Shown: positions 1 to 9,325, counted from the first letter of the stretch. The stretch: 64,000 bases of DNA from Acidovorax sp. DW039 (GCF_037101375.1 NZ_AP029019.1:62001-126000), one strand, 5' to 3'. Numbers and translations: made by a program. Notes: generated from the letters alone by a model not told the origin.

Positions 1-243
1 ATCGGCATGGGCTCCATCGTGATGGACGACGCCGTGATCGAAGACCGCGTGATGCTGGGCGCAGGCAGCCTGGTTTCGCCCGGCAAGGTGCTGGAAAGCG
101 GCTACCTCTACATCGGCCGCCCGGCGGTGCGCCAGCGGGCTTTGACGGAGGCGGAGATTGCCTACCTGAAGTACTCGGCCGAGCACTATGTGCGGGTGAA
201 GACCAATTACTTGGTCACTCCACAGCCCGACTACAAGAGCTGA
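1..243 (+). CDS. Gamma carbonic anhydrase family protein, C-terminal part (5' end outside window)
   Basis: The reading frame is open from base 1, so the gene begins upstream of the window and only about 80 C-terminal residues are seen. The visible part starts in a left-handed beta-helix style region (IGMGSIVMDDAVIEDRVMLG, then AGSLVSPGKVLESGYLYIG). It ends in a helix with the family-like GRPAVRQRALTEAEIAYL. This tail is typical of YrdA/CaiE-type gamma carbonic anhydrase homologues, which are trimeric metal-binding hexapeptide-repeat proteins, often of unproven activity. The metal-binding histidines would lie mostly upstream, so activity cannot be judged here. Confidence 0.8.
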   Translation: MGMGSIVMDDAVIEDRVMLGAGSLVSPGKVLESGYLYIGRPAVRQRALTEAEIAYLKYSAEHYVRVKTNYLVTPQPDYKS

Positions 244-307
244 ACAACATGCAGTTTGCTGCCATGGGCTCCATGAGGTACCCCCAAAGCACACCATTCC
301 TAGACGT

Positions 308-1390
308 ATGACTGAGCTCCTCGCCCGACTTTCAGAGTCTGTCACCACCGCTCGATCCGTGGAGGAACTGACACGGCCACTTCTGGAGATGCTGGAGGCT
401 GTGACGGGCCTGGAATCCACCTACCTGACATCCGTCGACCAGATGCAGGGGATTCAGCATGTGCGGTATGCCCGCAATGCGGGCGACCTGCAGATCCGCG
501 AAGGCTTGGCTGTTCCGTGGAACGACACATTGTGCAAACGGGCATTGGACGAAGGACGCACCTTCACCGATGACGTACCAAGCAGCTGGGGCGACTCGGG
601 AGCTGCTCGGGACCTCGGCATCCACACCTATGTGACCAAGGCCGTGCACATGAGCGACGGCACGCTGTATGGCACCTTGTGCGCAGCCAGCAGGCATGCC
701 CGTCCCCGTATGCCGCAGACGGACCGCATCCTTACGCTGTTCGCCTTCCTGATTGGTCAGCAGGTGGAGCGTGAAAAGCTCATTCAAGAGCTGGTGTACG
801 CCAATGCCCAACTGGCTGCCGCCGCTACCACCGACCAGCTTACCGGATTGCCCAACCGTCGCGCCCTGATGGCTGCGCTGGAGCGCATGTTGGCACAGGG
901 CCAGCGCATGCAAAGAGGTGTGCAAATCGCGTTCATCGATCTGGATGGATTCAAGGCCATCAACGACACCTATGGTCATGATGTGGGTGACCAATTTTTG
1001 CTCGCCATAGCGCAGAGGCTCCGCAGCGCACTGCGCATAGAAGACATGGCAGCGCGACTGGGTGGCGATGAATTTGTAGTTATCAGCCTGGGACTACATA
1101 CGCACGGTTTGGCGCACACGGGGCAGGAAGTGTTGGGCCAGCGCATTGTTCAGGCCACGCAGGGACGGTTCAACCTTCAGGGAGCATCGTTGGACTATGC
1201 CGGAGCCAGCGTCGGCATGACCACCATCACGCCTGACCAGAACCTGGGCGTAGAGGAAGCTTTACGCCTCGCAGACCAAACCATGTACCAGGTGAAACAA
1301 GCACGCCGCCATGCGCACAAAGCGGCGACGCAGGCACCAGTACAACCCGCAATGCCTGACCAGGCCTCTTTGAACCTGAAAAATTTGTAA
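308..1390 (+). CDS. GAF-GGDEF diguanylate cyclase
   Basis: This is a 360-residue cytoplasmic protein predicted to make cyclic di-GMP from two GTP. Residues about 10-155 form a GAF-type sensor domain. Residues about 175-340 form the GGDEF domain, opening with TTDQLTGLPNRR. The active-site GGDEF is intact at residues 252-256. An RxxD inhibitory-site motif (RIED) lies five residues before it, so product inhibition is likely. No membrane segment is visible, so the ligand is probably intracellular. The start ATG at 308 has no clear ribosome binding site. It stands alone between the carbonic-anhydrase-like gene and the radical SAM gene. Confidence 0.9.
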   Translation: MTELLARLSESVTTARSVEELTRPLLEMLEAVTGLESTYLTSVDQMQGIQHVRYARNAGDLQIREGLAVPWNDTLCKRALDEGRTFTDDVPSSWGDSGAARDLGIHTYVTKAVHMSDGTLYGTLCAASRHARPRMPQTDRILTLFAFLIGQQVEREKLIQELVYANAQLAAAATTDQLTGLPNRRALMAALERMLAQGQRMQRGVQIAFIDLDGFKAINDTYGHDVGDQFLLAIAQRLRSALRIEDMAARLGGDEFVVISLGLHTHGLAHTGQEVLGQRIVQATQGRFNLQGASLDYAGASVGMTTITPDQNLGVEEALRLADQTMYQVKQARRHAHKAATQAPVQPAMPDQASLNLKNL

Positions 1391-1494
1391 GAGCGGGGCC
1401 CTTCAGCAGGATTACGCTCAGCCGGGATAATCGGACACCCACCCGATTCCGGCGGCGACATCGCATCGCCTCCTGCCAGCCCGCTCCCACCCCC

Positions 1495-3420
1495 ATGTCT
1501 GCCGCCGCTTCAGCCAACGTTCCCCGCCAGCGCGTGCTCTCCGTCATCCCCCCGATGACGCAGCTGAACACGCCTTACCCTTCCACTGCCTACCTCACGG
1601 GGTTCCTGCGTTCGCGCGGGGTGGATGCTGTGCAGGAGGACCTGGCGCTGGCCCTGGTGCTGCGCCTGCTCTCGCCGGAGGGCCTGCGCGCCATTGCCGA
1701 CAAGGTGGATGCGTTGCCGCCCAAAAAGCGCAGCGCTGCGGTGCAATCGTTTGTGGAGCAGAAGGACCGCTACCTCGCCACCATTGGCCCGGCCATTGCC
1801 TTTTTGCAGGGGCGCGACAGCACGCTGGCGCACCGCATCGTGGGCCGCCATTACCTGCCCGAGGGGCCGCGCTTTGAGTCGCTGGATGTGTACGTGGACG
1901 ACGAGGGCGGCGACCCGCTGGGCTGGGCGTTTGGCGCTTTGGGCCTGACGGACAAGGCCAAGCACCTGGCCACGCTGTACTTGAACGATCTGGCCGATGT
2001 GCTGCGCGATGCGGTGGACGAGCGCTTTGAGTTTGTGCGCTACGCAGAATCGCTGGCGGGCAGCCAGCCCACGTTTGACCCGCTGGCCAACGCACTCGCT
2101 GCCCCGCCCACGCTGGTGGATGAGCTGCTGGAGCAGCTTACGCACGAGGCCATTGCCCGGCACCAACCCACGGTGGTGCTGCTGTCGGTGCCCTTCCCGG
2201 GCTCGGTGTACGCGGCCTTTCGGATTGCGCAAAGCATCAAGGCGCGCCATCCGCACATCACCACGGTGCTGGGCGGCGGCTTTGTGAACACCGAACTGCG
2301 CGAGCTGGCTGAGCCGCGCGTGTTTGACCACTTTGATTTCGTCACGCTGGACGCGGGCGAGCGCCCGCTGCTGGCACTGCTGGAGCACCTGCGCGGCGAG
2401 CGCGGGCGGCAGCGGCTGGTGCGCACCTTTGTGCGCAACAACGGGCAGGTGCAGTACATCAACATGATGGAGGCCGACATTGCCTTTGCCGAGGTGGGCA
2501 CCCCCACCTGGGACGGCCTGCCACTGGACCGCTACCTGTCGCTGCTGGACATGCTCAACCCCATGCACCGGCTGTGGAGCGACGGGCGCTGGAACAAGCT
2601 CACGGTGGCGCACGGCTGCTACTGGAAAAAGTGCAGCTTTTGCGACGTGAGCCTGGACTACATCAGTCGCTACGAGGGCGCGAGCGCGAGTGTGCTGGCC
2701 GACCGCATCGAGCAGATCGTGCGCGAAACGGGGCAGACGGGTTTTCATTTTGTGGACGAGGCCGCACCGCCCAAGGCGCTCAAGGCCCTGGCCACCGAGC
2801 TGATTGCGCGGGGCACCGGCATCAGTTGGTGGGGCAATGTGCGGTTTGAAAAGACCTTCACCCCCGAACTGGCCGAGCTGCTGGCCGACAGTGGCTGCAT
2901 CGCCATCTCGGGCGGACTCGAAGTCGCGTCTGACCGGTTGCTGAACCTGATGAAAAAAGGCGTGTCGGTAGACCAGGTGGCCCGCGTGACCAAGGCCTTC
3001 AGCGATGTCGGCATCCTGGTGCATGCCTACCTGATGTACGGCTTTCCGACGCAGACGGTGCAAGACACGGTAGATGCTCTGGAGTACGTGCGCCAGTTGT
3101 TTGCCAACGGTTGCATTCAAAGCGGCTTCTTCCACCGCTTTGCCTGCACCGTGCATTCGCCCGTGGGCCAGCACCCCGAGGAATACGGAGTGACGCTGGC
3201 CCCGCTACCACCGGGCGACTTTGCAAAGAACGATGTGGCCTTCATCGACCCGACAGGGGTAGACCATGACGCGCTGGGCGCGGGCCTGAAGAAGGCTATC
3301 TACAACTACATGCACGGCATTGGGCTGGAAGAAGATGTGCGCCTGTGGTTCCCGTTCAAGGTGCCCAAAACCACGGTGCGGCGCGACCGCATTGAGCGGG
3401 CGCTGCGCGAGCGGGGGTAA
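1495..3420 (+). CDS. B12-binding-domain radical SAM protein
   Basis: A 641-residue protein. The N-terminal half contains a Rossmann-like segment (VLGGGFVNTEL near residue 260) of the kind seen in cobalamin-binding domains. From about residue 365 there is a radical SAM domain whose cluster cysteines occur as CYWKKCSFC (residues 375, 380 and 383). This is a CX4CX2C spacing instead of the usual CX3CX2C. Later motifs such as GGLEVASDRLL and HAYLMYGFPTQT fit the SAM-binding barrel. The substrate is unknown; B12-dependent radical SAM enzymes commonly methylate unactivated carbons. The start ATG at 1495 has no obvious Shine-Dalgarno sequence. Confidence 0.85.
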   Translation: MSAAASANVPRQRVLSVIPPMTQLNTPYPSTAYLTGFLRSRGVDAVQEDLALALVLRLLSPEGLRAIADKVDALPPKKRSAAVQSFVEQKDRYLATIGPAIAFLQGRDSTLAHRIVGRHYLPEGPRFESLDVYVDDEGGDPLGWAFGALGLTDKAKHLATLYLNDLADVLRDAVDERFEFVRYAESLAGSQPTFDPLANALAAPPTLVDELLEQLTHEAIARHQPTVVLLSVPFPGSVYAAFRIAQSIKARHPHITTVLGGGFVNTELRELAEPRVFDHFDFVTLDAGERPLLALLEHLRGERGRQRLVRTFVRNNGQVQYINMMEADIAFAEVGTPTWDGLPLDRYLSLLDMLNPMHRLWSDGRWNKLTVAHGCYWKKCSFCDVSLDYISRYEGASASVLADRIEQIVRETGQTGFHFVDEAAPPKALKALATELIARGTGISWWGNVRFEKTFTPELAELLADSGCIAISGGLEVASDRLLNLMKKGVSVDQVARVTKAFSDVGILVHAYLMYGFPTQTVQDTVDALEYVRQLFANGCIQSGFFHRFACTVHSPVGQHPEEYGVTLAPLPPGDFAKNDVAFIDPTGVDHDALGAGLKKAIYNYMHGIGLEEDVRLWFPFKVPKTTVRRDRIERALRERG

Positions 3421-3494
3421 TGTGTTCGGTGATCGCGCGCGGACCGGTGGCCTGGGGGACGTGAGCAAAAGCCGCTCTTAAGGCAAATTACCCT

Positions 3495-3542
3495 CTAGCG
3501 CCCGCACAGCAAGCGCAGGCAGCTACAAAACCGATAGCAATT
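3495..3542 (+). repeat. Dispersed intergenic palindrome, copy 1
   Basis: This degenerate copy reads AGCGC, then AAGCGCAGGCAGCTA, then a short A-run and ATAGCAA. It lies between the radical SAM gene and the small minus-strand gene. See the finding on the repeat family (11 copies in the window). Confidence 0.6.
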
Positions 3543-3570
3543 CAATGCACTGCCGGTGTGGAAGCAGCGG

Positions 3571-3864
3571 CTATTTTTTCTGCTTCTGATAGGCACGGTC
3601 CATCGGAGGCCCCTTGTCGGTGTCCTGCAAACCGTGGGTCACGTCCTCATACGCCTGGCGCACCTCGCGCGATGGGATGCCGCCGGTCATGCCCGTGGCC
3701 TCGTCTCGCTCGTGGGGCAGGCGGCCTTCGGGGGCATCCAGGTCTTCCGGCCCACTGCCGGGCTGCTGGGGCGGGTGGGTGGTGCTCACCCGGCGTTCCT
3801 TGCGCGCAGGCACGGGGGCGGAAGGGATCTTGTCTTCGTCAGGGCGATGGTCGGGTGGTGTCAT
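3571..3864 (-). CDS. Small hydrophilic hypothetical protein (97 aa)
   Basis: A 97-residue, highly charged, proline-rich protein without membrane segments, signal peptide or cysteines. The C-terminal half (HERDEATGMTGGIPSREV, then TDKGPPMDRAY) is less biased and looks like the conserved part. A GAGG ribosome binding site lies at good distance upstream of the ATG. I believe similar small proteins are common in Comamonadaceae, but I cannot name a function. It lies downstream of the MFS gene on the same strand, separated by about 100 bp that include a hairpin. Confidence 0.65.
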   Translation of the reverse strand: MTPPDHRPDEDKIPSAPVPARKERRVSTTHPPQQPGSGPEDLDAPEGRLPHERDEATGMTGGIPSREVRQAYEDVTHGLQDTDKGPPMDRAYQKQKK

Positions 3865-3926
3865 GGAAAAAACCTCGGATCAAATCAGCGCCCAACTTAG
3901 GCCACTAACCCATCGCCCCGTGTAGG

Positions 3927-3955
3927 CACAGGCCCGCTTCGATTGCAGGCCTGTG
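3927..3955 (-). terminator. Hairpin after the MFS gene
   Basis: Perfect 8-bp inverted repeat CACAGGCC/GGCCTGTG (3927-3934 with 3948-3955), just past the stop codon of the minus-strand MFS gene. There is no T-run, so a terminator role is only possible; it could also protect the transcript end. Confidence 0.4.
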
Positions 3956-3960
3956 ACTCC

Positions 3961-5190
3961 TCAACCCCTCGATGCCACCCGCAGCAACCATGCGCCTGCC
4001 GATGCCGCCGCACACAGCCCCGCCACCCCCAGGCCCCCCCAGTGCGCCAAGGCTTGGCTGCCCACGGCGGAGCCCAGCGCCATGCCAATGAACATGCCGG
4101 TGAGCAGCAGGGCATTGAGGCGGCTGCGGGCGGCAGGCTCCAGCCGGTACACCAGCGTCTGGTGGCCCACCAGCGCTACCTGCACGCCAAAGTCAAACGT
4201 CACCGTGACCAGCACCATCAAGCCCAGTTGCCAGGCCATGGGCAAGGGCTCGCCTAGCGCCAGCAGCACAAACGACAGTGCCACCGTGGCGGCCCCAGCA
4301 CGCACCACGCGCAGGGGGCCCCAACGGTCAGACCAGCGGCCCGCCCACGGCGCACCCAGAGCGCCCACCACGCCCGCCAGCCCAAACGCCCCGGCCATGG
4401 CGCTGCCCATGCCAAAACGCTGCTGCAGCACGATGGCCAGCGTGGACCAGAAGGCGCTGAACGCCACGGAAATCAAACCCTGCGTCCACACCGCCAGGCG
4501 CAGATCGCGGTGCTTGCGCCACAGAGACCACAGCGACGCCATCAAGGCACCGTAGCCCAGCGCAGTCACCGGGGCCATGCGCGGCAGGCCCCGCACACAC
4601 ACCGCGCCAATGGCGGCCACCAGCAGCGCACCCAGCACATACACGGCGCGCCAGCCCGCCCACTGGCCCACCAGCCCGCTGAACACCCGGGACAGCAGAA
4701 TGCCCAGCAGCAGGCCCGTCATCACCTGGCCCACCACGCGTCCCCGTTGCGCATCCGGTGCCAGCGTAGCTGCGGCGGGCACGATGTCTTGCGCCAGTGT
4801 GGCCAGCACGCCTGCCACCAAGGCCGCCACCCACAAGGCGTGCACACCAGGGGCCAGAGCGCACAGGCCCAGCGCCAAGGCCAGGCCCGCAGCCTTGGCA
4901 CCGATCAGCATGCGGCGATCCAGCCGGTCGCCCAACGGGGCCAGCAGCAAAATGCCCAGCGCATAACCCAGTTGGGTCAGCGTGGGCACCACCCCCACCT
5001 GCGTGGCCGTGCTGCCCAGCCCATCGGCCATCAGGCCCAGCAGCGGCTGGCTGAAGTACAGCGTGGCCGCCCCCAGCCCCGCCCCCGTCGCCAGCAACAC
5101 CACCAAAGAGGGCGGCAGACCCGGGTGGGACAGGGACGTTGCCTGAGAAGGCGCTAAAGCCGCAGGCGCTGAAGTGGAAGAAGCAGACAT
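3961..5190 (-). CDS. MFS transporter (drug/metabolite efflux type)
   Basis: A 409-residue integral membrane protein with many hydrophobic segments, consistent with 12 transmembrane helices of the major facilitator superfamily. The first helix region has FSQPLLGLMADGLG and the loop after helix 2 has APLGDRLDRRMLIG, the characteristic MFS loop 2-3 signature. I chose the ATG at 5190 because the longer open frame has an unrelated, non-hydrophobic N-terminus, and a purine-rich GGGGTGA lies just upstream of 5190. The gene is divergent from a LysR regulator, which suggests inducible export of a small molecule. The substrate is not known. Confidence 0.9.
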   Translation of the reverse strand: MSASSTSAPAALAPSQATSLSHPGLPPSLVVLLATGAGLGAATLYFSQPLLGLMADGLGSTATQVGVVPTLTQLGYALGILLLAPLGDRLDRRMLIGAKAAGLALALGLCALAPGVHALWVAALVAGVLATLAQDIVPAAATLAPDAQRGRVVGQVMTGLLLGILLSRVFSGLVGQWAGWRAVYVLGALLVAAIGAVCVRGLPRMAPVTALGYGALMASLWSLWRKHRDLRLAVWTQGLISVAFSAFWSTLAIVLQQRFGMGSAMAGAFGLAGVVGALGAPWAGRWSDRWGPLRVVRAGAATVALSFVLLALGEPLPMAWQLGLMVLVTVTFDFGVQVALVGHQTLVYRLEPAARSRLNALLLTGMFIGMALGSAVGSQALAHWGGLGVAGLCAAASAGAWLLRVASRG

Positions 5191-5277
5191 GGCGGTCACC
5201 CCAAGTTCAAAAACACAATGCGGTGATTCTGCAAACGCATGACCCAGCGCGGTAGATGCCTGAAAAGCAGATTTGTT

Positions 5278-5292
5278 ATACGCTGAGCGTAT
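5278..5292. promoter_or_regulatory. Palindrome overlapping the LysR start codon
   Basis: ATACGCT-G-AGCGTAT is a perfect 7-bp dyad around one central base. It lies in the divergent MFS/LysR intergenic region and its last bases overlap the ATG of the LysR gene (5291). It is a good candidate operator for autoregulation and for control of the divergent transporter (inference). Confidence 0.55.
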
Positions 5293-6247
5293 GACAAAGC
5301 TTCTGGAACCTGCACTCGACCGCCTGGAGTTGCTGCACACGCTGGTGCGCATCGTGGAGGCGGGCAGCCTGTCTGCCGCAGCCCGGCAACTGGGCACCAC
5401 CCAACCCACCGTCAGCCGCCGCCTGCGCCAGCTGGAGGCCTATTGGGGCGTGCAACTGCTGCAGCGCTCCACCCACGCCATGAAACTGACGGAAGACGGC
5501 GACAACGCCTACCAGCAAGCCAAGTCGCTGCTGGAACGCTGGCAGGCCATGGACGCCGACCTGCGCGGGCGGCAGGCCGCGTTGCGGGGCCACCTGCGGG
5601 TGCTGGTGCCCAGCATCTTCGGGCAGGAACAGCTTGTGCCTCCGCTGGTGCAATTCATGAAAACGCACCCCGAGGTGACAGTGGACTGGCTGCTGAACGA
5701 CCGGCTGCCCGATTTCATTGCCGAGGGCATTGACTGCGCCATCCGCGTGGGGCGTGTGGACGAGCCCAACCTGGTCGCCATCGCACTGGCAGAGGTGCCA
5801 CGCATTGTGGTGGCGGCCCCCGCACTGGCGCAGCCCGCCGTGGCGGCCCCTTCAGCCGACCCCGCACAACCCCGGGCCTTGGCCCAACTGCCGTGGCTGG
5901 CGCTGCGCACGTTCTATACCGATGAAGTGGCGCTGACCCACTGCCACAGCGGTGACACGCAGCGCTTTGTCATCACACCCCGCCTGGGCACCGACAACCT
6001 GCAAGCCCTGCGCAACGCAGCCCTTGCAGGGGTGGGCGCAGGCATCGCATCGGCCTGGGCCGTGGCTGACGACATTGCCGAAGGCCGTCTGGTGCACCTG
6101 GCACCCCAATGGCAGGCACCACCGCTGCCGATCTACCTCATCTACCCCCGCAGCAGCTGGCGCCCAGCGCGGCTGAAAGCATTTATCACCAGCATGCGCG
6201 AGGCTTTTCCGCAGGTGCATGGGATACAGCCTGTGGGAAGAGGATAA
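5291..6247 (+). CDS. LysR-family transcriptional regulator
   Basis: A 318-residue protein with an N-terminal winged helix-turn-helix (AGSLSAAARQLGTTQPTVSR at about residues 23-42) and a substrate-binding effector domain from about residue 95. Within the LysR family it resembles the group whose effector domain contains a VDWLLNDRLPDFIAEGID-type segment. A TTG at 5273 could also start the frame. The ATG at 5291 is preferred because it places the helix-turn-helix at normal distance from the N-terminus. It is divergent from the MFS transporter, its likely target. The ATG lies inside a palindrome, so repressor binding would directly block expression. Confidence 0.9.
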   Translation: MTKLLEPALDRLELLHTLVRIVEAGSLSAAARQLGTTQPTVSRRLRQLEAYWGVQLLQRSTHAMKLTEDGDNAYQQAKSLLERWQAMDADLRGRQAALRGHLRVLVPSIFGQEQLVPPLVQFMKTHPEVTVDWLLNDRLPDFIAEGIDCAIRVGRVDEPNLVAIALAEVPRIVVAAPALAQPAVAAPSADPAQPRALAQLPWLALRTFYTDEVALTHCHSGDTQRFVITPRLGTDNLQALRNAALAGVGAGIASAWAVADDIAEGRLVHLAPQWQAPPLPIYLIYPRSSWRPARLKAFITSMREAFPQVHGIQPVGRG

Positions 6248-7114
6248 ATGGCGTTGGGTGGTGCTGCATATTCAATCAAACATGAGTATTTTTGATTGAT
6301 TTGTATTTTTATGGAATGTAGAAAAATATTTCTGATATCCCAGAAAACACATTCATTCAACGCCTCAGTTGACTTAAATGGAAAGCAAATACCAACATCT
6401 TGACGTTACCCACGTTCACCTCCACTCAAATCCCAATGAATCTCTACTGGTTTCAAAATGAATAAAAGATTGAAACCAAAATCCTCTCAATTTGCCAATT
6501 TTCTGCCTTTTCATCAGTTTTAAAAAAACCAAGAAAAATACATCCAAAAGAAAAGCAGAGATAAAATCTTAAAACATCAATAAACACAAATGAATAAGAA
6601 AATATTAATTTCAAATAATCAATGGATTTAAATATTTTCTAAAAACAGGTTTTGAGATTTTTTCGATGCCAGTTTTGATAATTTTTAGTAATCCAAAGTG
6701 GGATCCAAAAGTATGAGAAAGAGGGCTTTTTGCGAGGATCTAGTCTCCTTGCACAAAATTCGGCCCCAGTCAACGGCCTCGCTGGGCCAGGTTGCCAAGG
6801 CCTAGCAAATCCATCTCGTGCCCGCGCCGTTGTGCGCGCAACAGCTCTCTGCGGTTTTTCATGGTTTTTTGCCGCTTCTGCAGGCTCGCGTTTGCGCTCC
6901 CCGGTGCGTTTCCAATGGATAAGACAAAAATGCCGCCAGCGCCCGCCCCACAAGCGCAAGCAGCTATCAAAAACAGAGCAAAATCGGGCCTGCACGGCCG
7001 ATCCAAAATGAAGCGGAACGGGCGTGGGCCCCCAGCGCCCGACAAAAAACCTGGGCATGCATACAGTGCAATGCCGCAGGCCATGCCACACTCTCCCCCT
7101 CACAGCAGGTGGTT
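6248..7114. other. Gene-free region with AT-rich island
   Basis: 867 bp between lysR and dinG. From about 6265 to 6720 the sequence is strikingly AT-rich (for example 15 G/C in the 60 bases 6541-6600) in an otherwise GC-rich window. I see no convincing coding frame, no long inverted repeat and no RNA gene. The right part (6720-7114) returns to normal composition and contains a copy of the dispersed palindrome. Its nature is unknown; a decayed foreign insertion is possible. Confidence 0.6.
6938..6979 (+). repeat. Dispersed intergenic palindrome, copy 2
   Basis: AGCGC, a spacer, then AAGCGCAAGCAGCTAT and an A-rich tail, upstream of dinG. Same orientation as copy 1. Confidence 0.6.
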
Positions 7115-9274
7115 ATGTCTTCTACAGAGTGGGCCGCGCAGGCCCTGCAGTCGTTTGATGCGGTGGTCAACGCCACCGAAGGGTTTCGCAGCCGGGCCGG
7201 GCAGCGGCTGATGGCCGAGCAGGTGGCGCGCACCTTCAGCCGGGCCACGCTGGGCAAGGTGGATGAAGAAGGGGGCGAGCCCGCCCCCACGCGCTCGATC
7301 GCCGTCATTCAGGCGGGTACGGGTGTGGGCAAGTCGCTGGCCTATTGCGCGCCCGCCATTGCGCTGGCGCTGGCGCGGGGCACGCGGGTGTTGATCTCTA
7401 CCGCCACCGTGGCGCTGCAGGAGCAGCTGGTCAACAAGGATCTGCCCGCGCTGGCGGCGCGCATGCCGCAGCCCTTCAAATTTGCGCTGGCCAAAGGGCG
7501 CGGCCGCTATGTGTGCAAGCTCAAGCTCGACCGTCTGGCAGGCCACACCGAAGCCGACGAGGTGGAGGACGACCTGTTTGCCGAAGAGGAGGCCGCCGCC
7601 CGCGCCAAGCGCCCCCGGCAGGAGACCGAGGCGCGCATCCAGTTCTACAGCGCCATGGCGCAAACGCTGTCCAAAGGCGTGTGGGATGGCGACCGCGACA
7701 GCCTGGAAACACCGCCCGAGCCGGAGGTGTGGAGCCCCGTGGCGGCCGAGGGCGCATCGTGCACGGGCAAGCACTGCCCGGCCTTCAGCCAGTGCACCTA
7801 CTACGACAAGCGCAAGGAGCTGGTGGGTGCGCAGGTGATTGTGGCCAACCATGATTTGCTGCTGTCGTCCCTGGGCGCACGCGTGCTGCCCGAGCTGGAC
7901 AACTGCCTGCTGGTACTGGACGAAGCCCACCACCTGCCCACCACGGCGCTGCAGCAATTTGCCTGCAGCATGGACCTGTCGCGCATCACCTGGATCGAGC
8001 GCCTTTCCAGCCGCGGCCTGCGCATTGGTGCGCTGCTGGAGGTGGAGGAGATTGCCGACATCCCCAAGCACGCGGCGCAACTGCGGCAAACGCTGCAGGA
8101 CCTGGCGCGCATCGTGATGGATGTGTATGGCGAGCAGCTCAAGAGCCAGCCGAGCGCCTGGGGCCCAGCGCGGGTGCGGGTGCCGCGCGGCGAATTGCCC
8201 GAGCAACTCATCGCACCCCTGGGCCTGCTGGCCGCCAGTGCAGACGGCTTTCTGGAGGCCCTGCGCGCCATTAGCAAGGCCCTGCGCGCCGAGATGCGCG
8301 ACAAGCCCGACGAGGCCAAGCGCCTGTCTACGCTGTACGCGCAAATCGGCATGCTGGCCCCGCGCCTGGAAGAGCTGCACGCCACTGCGCAACTGCTGCT
8401 ACAGGATGCGCCCGAAGGTGCCGTACCCGCTGCAAAGTGGTTCACGCTGGAGATGGATGGCGACTTCATCGTGGTCAAGGCGCACGCCAGCCCCATCCTG
8501 CCGGGCACCGCGCTGCGCAACCACCTGTGGAATGCGGTGCGCGGGGCTGTGCTGACATCGGCCACGCTCACGAGCTGCGGGCACTTTGATTTCTTCTTGC
8601 GCGAGGCAGGCCTGCATGGTGATGAGGCAGCCACCACGCTGGAAGTGCCCAGCCCCTTCAACTACGCAGCACAGGGCACGCTGATTGCCGCCGAGACGCG
8701 TGCCGACCCCAAGAACGCCGCGCAGTTCACCACCGAGATGGTCGATGCACTGCTGCACGACATTGCCCGGGTGGAATACGGTGCGCTGGTGCTGTTCACC
8801 TCACGCGAGCAGATGCGCCAGGCCGTGGATGCGCTGCCCACCGCCATGCGCAGCGTGGTGCTGGTGCAAAACGCGCTGCCCCGCACGTTGCTGCTCAAGC
8901 GCCACCGCGAGCGGGTGGAGAACGGCGAGCCCTCTGTCATCTTCGGCATGCAGTCGTTCGGCGAGGGGCTGGATTTACCGGGGCGGCTGTGCGAATCGGT
9001 CTTCATCACCAAGCTGCCCTTTGCCCCGCCCGACGACCCCGTGGGCGAGGCCCGCGCCGAATGGCTGCGCGCCGTGGGGCGCGACCCCTTCAGCGAGTTG
9101 GTGGTGCCCGCCACCGCCATTCGGCTGGCGCAATGGGTAGGCCGCGCCATCCGCACCGAAGAAGACCAGGCCCATGTGTACTGCTACGACAAGCGCCTGA
9201 CGCGCACCAGCTACGGCCAGCGCCTGCTCAAAGGGCTGCCGCCGTTTGCGCTGGAGCAACGCGCAGCGCTGTGA
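7115..9274 (+). CDS. dinG: ATP-dependent DNA helicase DinG
   Basis: A 719-residue XPD-like superfamily 2 helicase, 5'-3', thought to resolve R-loops and stalled forks. Visible motifs are the Walker A QAGTGVGKS, the DEAH box (LDEAHHLP) and motif VI QWVGRAIRTEED. Four cysteines suit a 4Fe-4S cluster (YVCKLKL, then CTGKHCPAFSQC). Length is typical. The ATG at 7115 follows AGGTGG closely; a GTG at 7109 is a possible alternative that adds two residues. It is not obviously in an operon; yjdM begins about 50 bp downstream. Confidence 0.95.
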   Translation: MSSTEWAAQALQSFDAVVNATEGFRSRAGQRLMAEQVARTFSRATLGKVDEEGGEPAPTRSIAVIQAGTGVGKSLAYCAPAIALALARGTRVLISTATVALQEQLVNKDLPALAARMPQPFKFALAKGRGRYVCKLKLDRLAGHTEADEVEDDLFAEEEAAARAKRPRQETEARIQFYSAMAQTLSKGVWDGDRDSLETPPEPEVWSPVAAEGASCTGKHCPAFSQCTYYDKRKELVGAQVIVANHDLLLSSLGARVLPELDNCLLVLDEAHHLPTTALQQFACSMDLSRITWIERLSSRGLRIGALLEVEEIADIPKHAAQLRQTLQDLARIVMDVYGEQLKSQPSAWGPARVRVPRGELPEQLIAPLGLLAASADGFLEALRAISKALRAEMRDKPDEAKRLSTLYAQIGMLAPRLEELHATAQLLLQDAPEGAVPAAKWFTLEMDGDFIVVKAHASPILPGTALRNHLWNAVRGAVLTSATLTSCGHFDFFLREAGLHGDEAATTLEVPSPFNYAAQGTLIAAETRADPKNAAQFTTEMVDALLHDIARVEYGALVLFTSREQMRQAVDALPTAMRSVVLVQNALPRTLLLKRHRERVENGEPSVIFGMQSFGEGLDLPGRLCESVFITKLPFAPPDDPVGEARAEWLRAVGRDPFSELVVPATAIRLAQWVGRAIRTEEDQAHVYCYDKRLTRTSYGQRLLKGLPPFALEQRAAL

Positions 9275-9325
9275 GCGCTGTAAAGTCGCCCACCCCTTTT
9301 CACCACAACAACCAGAAAGCCCCCC

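Noticed and set aside
1510..3174. 554-codon frame antisense to the radical SAM gene
   Set aside because: High-GC shadow frame; the plus strand encodes motif-bearing protein over the same span.
6639..7103. 154-codon minus-strand frame before dinG
   Set aside because: It mixes AT-rich and GC-rich segments, has no ribosome binding site and no recognisable domain.
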